Positions 34,701-46,700 of a stretch of 64,000 bases of DNA are shown here, piece after piece. A model generated the notes under the pieces. It did not search any database. It had not been told where the DNA came from and saw only the letters and a list, made by a program, of their open reading frames with translations. The stretch spans positions 74,221,243 through 74,285,242 of the forward strand of contig NC_060248.1 in assembly GCF_921293095.1 (NCBI RefSeq). Direction: 5' to 3'. A program made the translations under genes and the position numbers. Every line of letters starts with the position of its first letter. The stretch's first letter is position 1. This DNA comes from Ischnura elegans. Taxonomy: Eukaryota > Arthropoda > Insecta > Odonata > Coenagrionidae.

Positions 34701-37700
34701 TCTACCCTAATAAATATTTTTTCTTCATTTCAGTAAATTACTGTGAAACTAGTGATTTTTCATAATATAATGGCTTTATAGAATGAAAATGCGTCTCATT
34801 ATGTTGACAATTTAATTCCACAAAGCTCTTATGAGTCTCCACCATTTAATATTCTGTTGATAAAACATAAAACAAATATCCTCTTATTAGATATCAGATG
34901 CAAAACTGGGGTGTTTAAGTCCTTATAAAAGGTGATACAAAACCAGTGTTTGCATTGATGGCATAACACTCGTGATACATATACAATGTTATCACGGAAA
35001 AATTAATAATATATTCAAGTGATAAATCAGCAATTATGAAGAAGGGTGGAAATTACTTTTTATGATAATTATGACTTATAAATACTTTTTATTCATACAT
35101 TATTTTTTTGGAGATCAAAAAATTAAGGTTTTCTGTACAGCATCAATTTGTGATGATTAGAGCATGTTTCCTAGGGTAGTTTTAAGAGAGGATCAACCTA
35201 ATTTTTGAAATTATATTATGGTTTTACATATAGTTTGTGAAAGAATTTCACAGGAGTAAATGAAACTATTGCTGATTTATGTCAATTTTATGTATGTTTT
35301 TCTGTATATGTACTTAACTGTCGATTTTCATTATACAGAGTGACGGAGGTGGTGGGGAAGAGTCGTTGGATGTTGAAAATACCTTGTGGGCCAATTGTGT
35401 GGTAGCATCTGGATCTGCACTTGGGGTTGTTGTTTACACTGGTTCTGAGACCCGATCAGTCATGAATAATTCACAGCCTCGCAGTAAAGTTGGTCTCCTG
35501 GACATGGAAATTAATCAGTTGACTAAGGTAAGATGTTATAATTTTCCAATCAAGTTATGCCTGGTGATATCCCAGAGTTTAATTTTTTACTGTAGTCCAT
35601 TGGTATCGTTGTTATTTTAATCAGGGGATGTGATCCAGTACAAGACATAACATTGTTTCAAGTTTCATTCCAAATGACTCTTAAGTCATCATTTCCATTT
35701 TGAACTGGGTCATAATTATTTGCTTTAATATTTACAGACCAGGTATGATGCTTTTGATTTTCACAAAGTTTCGTATGGAAGGTGCAAAACTATCCATTAT
35801 ACCATACCATACTTGTGAGTTAATGCAATTTTTATTAAGTTGATTATGTGGCATGACCTGGTATCTTAAGAGGGCAGCTATTCGTAGAGCTCTCAGAATT
35901 TGAATGATATTCCTCTGACCTCTATCAAATTCCTCCCAGCAGAGGTTGCTGATCGTTTACCCTGCATTTAACCAATCCCTGTTGAGCAGAAAAAGGGCAA
36001 TATTTATAGAAATTTTATTTGTTTTATGGGAAAAATTTGGAAATTTGGGCTTTACTTGGAAATTGCTTGTAGCATGGATATTTTTCTACACATCTGATTG
36101 GAATGACATGAGAGTTTGGTAAGCGACTGAAACCTGTTAAAATCAGTAAGTAGAGGATACTCTCACCCAAAATAAAAAACGAGACTGTTAAAGATGTATA
36201 AAATGCCTGAAAAATGTGTCTGGGAATATTGAATAATTTAGTGATGGCAATCTGAGAGCAGATAGCTTCAAAGAGCTCAGTCCTTACCCTTAAGAAAACG
36301 TAGCACTATTTTTCTTCAAATGGAATAAAGGAATCAACTCAAGTACCTTGGGATTATCCAGCCTGGGCGCATTCCCCTCCTACCTCTTTGGTCTTCTATC
36401 CGATGTAGTCATCCTCATACTGCATGGGAGTATGATTTCCCCCACCCCTGGTCCATTGTCAAAACTTCCTGCTTGTGCCCTCCTCTCAAAACTCCTTGAT
36501 CATCTCTCATCATGCAGTAATTATTTACATGAGGAAAGTCAATATTCATGGTGTTCTAGGCATTGGTGGATTCGATTTTGTCCATTGTGATGATTCATGC
36601 CATGTCCAGCTACAATCATGAAGGCCGTTTTACACGGTACACGGAATTGCGCAATCTGACGTACGTGCGAAGGCGCAATCAAAATTGCGTCAAGTAAAGC
36701 GGTATATTGCTAGAACACATGCGATAATGCGTGGATGCGAGACGTCAAAATAGCCCCTATTCTAATTTCGTTCATGCATTCGCGCTATTCCACGCCATTT
36801 TAGAAATCAATGCAGCTCTAACCTGCGCAATTCCGTGCCCCGTGTAAAACGGTCTTGATAGTCATGGCTAAATAGCTGTTGGCCGAATAAATATCCACTT
36901 GTTCTTAGTTAGATCCCTGATGCATATTCTCTCTGAATACAGATGCATTCTTAGTTGTTCTCAGTAAATTTATATTTTAACGCAGTGAGCATCAGGCACA
37001 ATTGCAACAACAGAGCAAAAATATTGTCTAGCAGCTCTGTTACGGCAACTGCAACTGATAGAGATGGCAAAGTCACAGACTAAATCTTGGAAGGGTTAAC
37101 TGTTATTGTGGTTAGAATGATTAAATGCACTTGGCAGTGAGTGGGGAATGACAACCAGTCCCTGTGACTCCCCCTTATTGCTAGTCTCAGTTGTAGCTAC
37201 ACTTCACGAGGACACACAAGCTGTCACATTAAAGGCTGTTTTACATGGGGTATGTCATTGCACTTGTCAGCACTAAAAAAATTTGTTGAAATTGTGAGAA
37301 TGCGAGCTTTGAATGAGGACAGGGACTATTCAGCCATCTCACATCCAGGTATTCTTGCGTGTGTTCTAGCAATTCACCGCTTTACATGAAGCAATTATGA
37401 TTGTGCCTTTCTACATACTTCAGATTGTGCAATGACGTGCCCTGTGTAAAACGGTCTTCTGGAATTAAGTATTAGCCCACACCATTACCCTTTCAAGAAC
37501 TGGCAGCCTGTAAAGGTTATATTGGAAACCCCTCACCATCAAGAAATATTTGTTCCATTATTTCCTGAACAGGAATTGCCTTATCTGCTGATATTTTTGT
37601 GGAAATAAATGAATGTAACGCATAAAGTCTCCTTTAAATTATTATCCTAGCGCAGCTTCGCATCATTTCTAATATACAAAAAAAAGTAAGAGTTCCATCT

Positions 37701-40700
37701 TTATTTCTTTGAATTATTTGCCTCTCTTGAACCTCGGATAGTTTCAATGCCCTTCAAGATTCACTAATCCATTAGGAAAGCTCTATCCTTACCTAGCTTA
37801 CTTGCTTATGCGAAACATCCATTGTTTTCTTTGAAAGTACTAAAATTGAAGGGTGTGGGGTGCCCAGAAAAAATTCATAATTTGTACAGCAGCCAGCATT
37901 TTAGATTCTGCTGTGCTTGCTTCAAACCTTGTAGCGATGTTTCATTAGGACCATGATATCATAGTGACAATAACTTTGTAATAATGTTATTCATAAAAAC
38001 CAGAGTTTTCAGTGTATAATTATTTTGTGCTTCAAACTGTGCTAATCCAATTTTCTCTTAATTGCAGGTCTTGTTTTGTGCAGTAATTGGATTAACTCTG
38101 GTTATGATGTGTCTCAAAGGTTTCAGTGGTCCTTGGTATAGATATATGTTCAGATTTATTCTGCTATTTTCATACATCATTCCTATTAGGTAAGTCATTC
38201 GCTTCTAATTGCTTTAATTTCATGTTTGATTGCATTAATACAGCAGACTCCCGATTATCCGGTTGCGTTTTATCCAGGTTGCAGATTATCCGTGCATGAG
38301 TTCACGGTCCAGGTTTTCTGCAATCTTTATAAAAAAATAAAATCAGACAAAAAAGCACCAAGATATTTGAATTTTTTAAATACAGTGCTACACCGGGCTA
38401 ATTGTTTCCATTAGAATCCCCTTCTTTAAGTGGAATTGTTTTATCTATTTGCTGACACGGAATGTTTCAAGTATGCTTGGATGTCTGCTCTAGCATTGTA
38501 GACAACGATAGAAAAAAACTCTAGATTAATTTTAGAAGATTCTTCAATGGTTAATCATGCATAAACTCAGACAAATGTTACTTACGATCTCAGATTGTAT
38601 GCCTATTTCATATCGCTAATGCGCAATTGTTGCTGTGGCGTCGCATGCAGTTGATTACGGCCCAAGGGGACCGGAGATTTTGTCGCACTCGGGCATGTTT
38701 ACCCCGTTACCAGTCAAGGTCAAATTGGATAGGAATGGAACAGTAGAAGTGAAAGCAGTGGGGGGAGTGGAAGTAGAGATAGCATGAGTCATAGCCAAGC
38801 ACTCCCCTGTGTAGACAATTTGCCAAAAGTCCTGGTTTCCTATAACCGCAAATACGCAGTGGCGTAATTGCGCTCCCGTTGCCTTCTCGGGAGTTCCATG
38901 CTCCTCTTTTTCAAGCATCACGGTGCGGAATGGGGCTCAGTGATTAGGGATCCGGGTCCCGCAGCCGTTGCATCCTGGGCAACTTGTGCGAGATGCGACT
39001 ACTAGGCATGGTGCCTGTTAGTGTAGTTTCCGACGTCGTGCAGTGGTTTCAGTGGCGCCGACTCCATGGGGCTTGAGGGGGAGTGTCCAGATATCGAGAT
39101 TCGAGTTATCAGGGTTCTAATGTTGATCGTATGACTCTTCTAAATTGCTTAAAAACTTTAAACTCATTACTTATAAAATTTCTCGAGGCAAGATCCCCGG
39201 TTTGGGCCCCCCCAATATTTTTTGTAAGTCGGCATCACTGAGTGGTTTCGAAGTGGATTTGTGCAAACCACTTTTCTGAATCCATGACCTCGCAGCCAGA
39301 GGTGCGTGGTTTTCGGAAACCAGGTATTACATGTAGCAGTAGGAATACGGGTACAATGACATTATCACCGCAAAAAAGATCGCAGTCGGGAAGAGAAAGC
39401 TGTTAACGATTCCGGAAAGCAATCTATTATCATAGGCAATGTGCGTAAGCAATTATAGATTGTTTGATTTACGTAAATTATGGAAATTACAGAAATAAAA
39501 TTAAATTTTGGATTATCCATGTTTTTCGAATATTTGTGCCACCTCTCCCCTTCATTAGCCCGGATAATCGGGAGTATACTGTAGTTGTTTAAGCTTATCA
39601 TTATTAAAATCAATCATACAATCTAAAAATTTTCTATACAGTCTAAAATGTTTGTGGCATACTGGTATACATTTTGGTTATTGAACTGGATTTAATTTTC
39701 AACGTTACCGCTGTCTGCAAATTGAGATTTGTTGATGATTATTGGTCTGTTGATGTCTTTTGTTTAATCCAGTGTAAAGTCTTGCAAATTACTCTAATTC
39801 TCTCATAGTATTAAAAAATGATGCATTTTGATAGTGTTGATGTTGATATTGCCTCTAAGGTATTGTTGTGCTTTTGAAAAAAATGTAGAAGTTGATTTTT
39901 GTCTCCCCTTAAATCACAAATGTGATTATGCCCTAAAATGAAATCAATGACATTGAGCAATATTCTCTGCTGGTAGGTCTTTCAAAATATCAAATAAATA
40001 TGGAGCCTGTGAGCTGAAGTAGAAAGGAACGTATGTATTTCAAGTGCATAAATGGCAAGCTGAGTATTTAAAAAATGAGTTTAATAACATTTATTTTTAT
40101 GAAAATATTAATACTATACCTTTACATGCAGTAGACCCACATTATTACGAAGTTTGCGACACCAAAAAACTGGAGGTTTGTAATAATGAACTTTGTATGA
40201 GTGTTACTTTTAGGAATCATCGCAAAAATACCATGCCAAAATTTATTGTATTTTCATTGAAAAAACACTAAAATACAATATAAAAATACTTAAAGTTGCT
40301 CAGCAAAACAGTATTAGAGTCATGTGTATGATGTACCCTGTGGCGGATCCAGGATAGTAATAAGGGGGAGCAAAGTGGGGGTAATCTCCCAGCAGTAGTG
40401 GGGGTCTGAAAAAAATTACCATTCTATCTAGTGTAAATTGGATACCCAAGGGGGGGACTATAGTCCTATGATGTAGTGATAGTTATAGTGACCTATGATG
40501 GGGGGCCCTTACCCCCCATCATAGATCTGCCACTTGATGTACCCAATGGAATTATGAGCAAAAATACGCAAAACAAAACACATTTGTTTGATTTTATGAA
40601 TAGAAGAATGTGGATGATGGTTGTCTTTTATAAATGATGAATATGGTGAAGTACAATTAGGAAGACAACAATTGGGGGAAAACAGGGGATGCGTAAGTAA

Positions 40701-43700
40701 GTAACATCTGAATGGAAGTTGACGTGAGGAAATTAAACAGCAAATGGTGTGAACATCCTTGAGAAATCGATATATGTACAACTCAATCAACCTACGATGC
40801 GTGCATGCAGTGGCAGATCTAGGATAGGGACAAGTGGGGGGGACTAAGTGGAGGGTAAAATCCCAGCAGTAGTGGGGATCTGAACAAAATTTTCATTCTA
40901 TATGGTGTAAATTGAGTACCCAAGGGAAATATCCCCCCTCACCCCTCTCCGGATCTGGCACTCGATTGTAACATTCCAAAAGCGTGTTAAATAGGCCCTA
41001 ATTTTTGAGCTAATTTGTATTGCAATCCTTTCAAGTAGGTAAATATATCGGAAAATGTAACTAAATACTTTTGCACTAAGTGGCAACCTTCAAAAATTTT
41101 GATATTATCTAGTGTGTGTTTCGACCCAGCGGGGTAGAGAAGGGCTATAGCCCCCTTAACTCCCCCCTTAGTTCTGCCACTGAATGTGTGCATGCATCGT
41201 AGGTTGCATGATGTAATAATGAAAATTTGGTAATAACGATTCTTTTACTATAAGTTCGATTAGACTTTTTGTCGGGACCAAGAAGTCGCTTCGTAAAAAC
41301 AAGATCTTCATAATAAGGTTGGTCATATTGATGAGAGTCTACTGTATATAGAATCATGAAATAATAAGAGCTACACAACTAAAAAAACTGGAGGAACAGG
41401 GTTTAATCAGGGGAAGGAAAGAATTTTTCATTTGAAAAAAAATTTTGGCAAAGTATGTTACCAATGGGCATCTATGGTTTTAATCTCCTTGGTGATCCAT
41501 TGTAAAATTCTTTATTAAATTTTAGTTTTCAAATAACTTCTTCCTCCTCCAAGGGAATAATATTTTGTATGCATAAAATCATCATTCTATGTTTTGTGAT
41601 ACTCTGCTGTTTTTCATGCTACAAATAAATTACCCTGTCATAATTCTACACATGTATATTTATATGTATTCCTTAATTTCGCTGCCTTTGGAAATTAGGC
41701 TTCCAAATTGGTGTGAGTTATTTGATATTTGATGATGCTTTCGAAACATTTTTTTCATAATCATTGTACTACATTTCACTTTACAGTTTACGGGTGAATT
41801 TGGACATGGGAAAGGCTTTCTATTCCTGGAGTATACAGAGGGATCCTGAAATAGCTGGTACAGTTGTACGATCAACAACAATTCCTGAAGAATTAGGTCG
41901 AATATCTTATTTATTAACTGATAAGACAGGCACACTTACTCAGAATCAAATGATCTTGAAGAAGCTCCACCTAGGAACCGTTTCATATGGTGCTGAAACT
42001 TTCGATGAGGTAGGTTCTAATTACATATTTTTATCTCTTTTTTGTGAGTATCATATATTTATATTTGAATGATTCATAACAGACTAAAATACTACAGCCA
42101 AATAAAAATTAAGAAATATTTTGAATGATGGCTCGTATAAGTGCTAAAATAATTACAGTTGAACCCCAATCTATCGTTCCCGCATTCATCGTTTTCCCGC
42201 ATTCATCATTGGCCGTTCCTGGTCCCAAATAAAGTTCCATGTAGACAATGTAATTTTTTCCCGCATCTATCGTTCCCCAAAGTATCGTTTTCCTGCATTG
42301 ATCGTTCGAAGATCGCGGTCCCGAGGTATAATTTTCCTGCATCCATCGATTGATGAAAATGAGACAAAATGTATACATGTCATTCATGGCTAATTACAAC
42401 AGGCACATAGTTTGAATCTTCACCAGGAGATAGAACTACCATAGGGAGAAGCTGCATGGATCACCTATTAGCCCAAAAGTTGTCTAACAATTAATTTCTG
42501 CATTTGCTATTCTACTTTAATTAGAGTGAAATAATAGTAATGTGAATGTAATTTAAAAAAGAACAGGACCTAAGACGACGCATTTCTAACGTTATTTAAG
42601 CATTTTAAGCAAGGAAATATTAGGAAAAATAGGATGGTGATTTCTGGTGAAACTTGATGTCCTCGTAGCTGAGCTTCTCGGCATTTTTTCCGAAAACAGG
42701 ATATCAGGTTATCATCAGTTATCAATTTACAAGTTATACTATAAAGTCTCACGTTCTTGTCAGAGTTACTAATGAGTGGGTAAGTTGCCTTCTTATTAGG
42801 ACAACAAATTTCGTGGCGCAGTCATATGGCCATGCTTCACCCTCTGCCGTATGCTCTGCGTACACCTTTCCCGATAGCATCAGTTCCGAACTTCACCTCA
42901 CACGAGTGGTTCCGTACTTCCAGGGTGGGTTGACTTCAAACTAGCGAGTGTTTTCCGTGTGGGTGTAATAAAGTCAGGTTTATTTTTTATTAATTTTATT
43001 TTTATTCATCTTCAGAACATGGCCCTTCCGAAGAAACAAGTGAGAACTTTAAAAGATGGACTGGATATAATTGAAGATGAAGAAAAGAATCTGGGCTAGA
43101 AGCGTGTGAATATTACGGAATGCCTCGCTTTGTCCGCTAGCACATGACGGTATGGGTGGGGGTAGAGCGAGCTACCTGGTGAAAATAATAAGTGGGATGA
43201 AGCTGAGGATCAGGTGGGCATGCCGCTGACGATTAATGCAACATTGTTCACACTTTACTCATTGCCTCAATCATATGAAAAATATATTTATTAGAAAGGA
43301 ACATTTAAAAAAAAAAGACTATTTTTGGCCTTTGTGATCCATCTAACTAGCAATCACTGCACCAGTGAAAGCGGTTGTTTTAGGCAGAACGTGCACATCT
43401 CTCTCGTGAATACATTTACTGAAAATGGCTTTTGATGGATAAGAATTTTTACATCAGATAGAAATCCATAATAGCAGTGTAAATGCCGAGTGGAGTGCAA
43501 ACATTTTTTAGCGAGATGGCGTGTTCCTTTAGGATATTTGAAAGATAGTCGAATCTGCAATATGACCTAAGTGTTTTGATAAAGTACTAGTATTCTTGTA
43601 ATTAGCCAAAATCTTGTTTCGATCCTTTAGCGAATATCATAATTACACGCCAAAATCCCTCATTTCCTGGGACATAGGCAACCTAGCCTAACATTCCTGT

Positions 43701-46700
43701 ATTGATCGTTTTCCCACATTCATCGTGTTTTTCGTCCATCCCCCTGAAAAAGATAGATCGAGGTTCCACTGTTGTCATTTTCTTGACATCAAAGTAAACT
43801 ATGTATACTTTCTTAGTAGATCACTTTTACAGTATGTCATCTTATTGCATCTGATTGGTGGACAAATATGCTACTTCTGAATGAAGAGTCATCTAATTAG
43901 ATAAATGACGCCTTAGGGTGTTTTCTAACTTCATCTTTTGACGTTACTGAAGTCAGAGCTAGCTGTTTAGAAAACGTCTTTTGACTGTGGAGGAAAGGCA
44001 TCAAAGATTGAAGTTAAGTGCCTCCCATGCTAAACTTCATCATTCCGTTTTACTGTGTCGTTTATTTTTTCTTGGACTTAGCAGTGTGGGATACTGAACT
44101 TGTTTACCTTAAGTGAGGGATATCTTCTCTTAGATTTATAAAGCAGGGCCAAGCAAATACAATGGGGTAAGTCATTGAGAAAAATTTTATGTACATGTTC
44201 ATACATTTTTGTAAATTGCATCCATCAAACATATGGAGGAAGTATCTGCAAAGGGTATCAGACTTTGGAAAATCATGATTAATGGAGAGTGAAAATCAGT
44301 GGTCACTAGTGAGCCTAGGTTGATTGTTTCCTGGATATTTTTCCCTCTCCTGTTACAATCTAACTTGTTGATTTTTTCTTGATTCTATGTAAGTTGTGAT
44401 TGTTCAGAGACTGTGACGAATGAAGAACAGCGAGTATGCCAAATGTTACTGATATTAAGATGGGAGGTTTTATAATCATTTCAAATGCCCTTTAAATGTA
44501 GCACATTTTTAGGTTTTCTTTTGTAATGTCATTCTCAGGCTTATATTATGTATGTTTTATAAACTTTTGCACTCACTTTTTAGAACAACATAGCACTTTC
44601 CTGGAAAATCAATTGCCTTAATATTTCTCAGGTCTACCTCAGGGTAGCTCTATCTCTGTCGACATTTTAATATTACCAACCAATGAATCGACCCACCTAC
44701 CAATGAGGAGGTACATACTTGATTCCAAACAGAGACTATGCAAGATTGAGAAGTCAGCTCAATCATATCTTCTATATCAATCACTGATCTCTGCCATCAA
44801 AGGATTAAAACAGATTTAAAATTTATTTACAATATTCTAGACTCACACATTGATTGTCTTGATTTGCTGTCCTCTATTAATTTCAGAGTGCCTAGACGAG
44901 CCGTATGTACACATTCATTACTTCTTACACCTACCCCAAGTCTATCCCTCATTAAGTGCTCACTCCAACACCACCTTTACTGCCTGCTCAATTCATTGCC
45001 AGATAATATTGATCCGTTTTTTTCTGTCCTTAAACTCATTTGTCAATCTCGCCTTGTCCCATTCACCGGCGGATAAATAAACCTCCTCGTACACCTCCCT
45101 TTCCACTTGTCTTTTATTTTTGTTCTTTACCATCTTTTGCCTGTTCTTTTTTTTCATTGTTTGCGTTTAAATTTCATGTTTGTTACTGCACCACTGTAAA
45201 TTGGCAGAAATGCTGTATGTGTGCAACCGCTTGAATAAATAAATAGCAAATAAATCTTGAGGATAATTACCAAGTCAGTAATTGAAACATCAACGGAAAT
45301 GAAATTACCCACCCCATGGGAGGCCTGGGAAAAGTTCACACAGCAAAATATTTGTTTTTGTAAATCATACTGTTTTGGGCATTCATTAATGTCCATTAGC
45401 TTTTTGTTTTTGTAATATATTTTTTAATTCTTCTAGGTGGCTGCCCATCTCAAAACAGCTCATTCCCAAACCCAAACCCTACAGACACCTGAAGGTGGTG
45501 GGGCAACCACACCATCCCCTCTTCGACTGACAACTGGAAGTACAACACCAGCGTCTATATCCATCAGCTCAGCAGCCACATCTGCCAAGTTGCGGCGATC
45601 TGAAGTTACTCGTGTCCAGGTTAGTTCCTTTTGGGAAATATAGTGTAATGTCATTTCTGTAACATTTTTGAAATTCAGGAGAATAAAGAACAAATGGTAA
45701 ACTTCCGCGCTATTTTATTTAAATGAACATCTACCTGGTTTCGACACGTAGTGTCATGATTAAGGTACAAATTGGCCTTCCTCAGTTCTATAATGTTTTT
45801 TTTGGCAGAAATGCTGTATGTGTGCAACTGTACTCTCTTAATATAATTGTTTTTTTTTATCCTCATGTCTGAAAGATTTCCTTGTAAGAGAGGAAAAATA
45901 TGTATAAAGTCTTTTTGGCAGTAAGAACCTAAATTTTCTCCTGAATGTTTTATATGGTAATAAGGGTTTGTTTGTGTGTATTCTTACAGGAAGCTGTTAA
46001 AGCAGTGGCATTATGTCATGATGTGACCCCAGTGTATGCACCTTGCACCTAATTTGTACCTTGATAATGACACTATGTGTTAATTAAATAAAATAGTGTG
46101 AAAGTTTACCATTCTTTCTTTATTCTCATGGAGATGAAACATATCTACCAAGTATCGCCGGACACTTACTTAAATTTTTGAAATTGTTTTTTTATACAGT
46201 GAAAATTCATTGTATATATTATTAAATATTTCAGGATCTTGTTTCTGGCATAGTTGATGCTCAGATGTTCTCTTATTGATACGTTCATTTCTAAGACTTT
46301 ATTTTTCAAATCATTAAGAGTCTACCATATTGGTGTTACTTATGGTTTCAGAGACTTAAGTCTTACTTATAATTTCAGAAAAAAATGTACTGAGCGTAGA
46401 AATTGAGGAGTATTATTATTATGAAATTCTGTAATCTCTTAGTATAATTGATTTTTTATCCTCATGTCTGAAAGATTTCTTTGTAATAGAGGAAAAATAT
46501 GTATCAAGTCTTTTTGGGAGTAAGAACCTAAATTTTCTCCTGAATGTTTTATATGGTAATAAGAGTTTGTTTGTGTGTATTCTTATAGGAAGCTGTTAAA
46601 GCAGTGGCATTATGTCATAATGTGACCCCAGTGTATGAAGGTCACAGTGGAAGTATGGGAGATGGGGAATCCACGGAAGAAAGTCATGAAACTGAGGCTG

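Larger units (their letters stand above)
35528..38067 (+). other. ATP9 intron 5
   Basis: A 2.5-kb intron. It contains two related MITEs (36621-36856 and 37232-37458). Nothing else is recognised. Confidence 0.6.
40129..41344. mobile_element. pogo/Tigger-like transposon, non-autonomous (copy 2), with nested MITEs
   Basis: The left end is CAGTAGACCCACATTATTAC followed by GAAGT. The right end, inverted, is CAGTAGACTCTCATCAATAT, and TA follows it (41345-41346). Two younger MITEs (40338-40535 and 40808-41186) sit inside, so the host element is about 640 bp without them. No coding capacity. Confidence 0.75.
45681..46127. mobile_element. Foldback element carrying a copy of the start of ATP9 exon 9
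   Basis: The arms 45681-45774 and 46051-46127 are reverse complements, the right arm lacking about 20 bases. Both contain GAATAAAG, TGGTAAACTT, TATTTTATTTAA, TAGTGTCAT and GGTACAAATT pairs. The left arm, read inverted, holds GACAC-TAC-GTGTC-GAAACC, which matches the stem and GAAACC core seen in the Penelope-like ends at 51661-51691. Between the arms lie a 27-base piece of LINE tail and a 210-base copy of ATP9 intron 8/exon 9. Confidence 0.75.
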
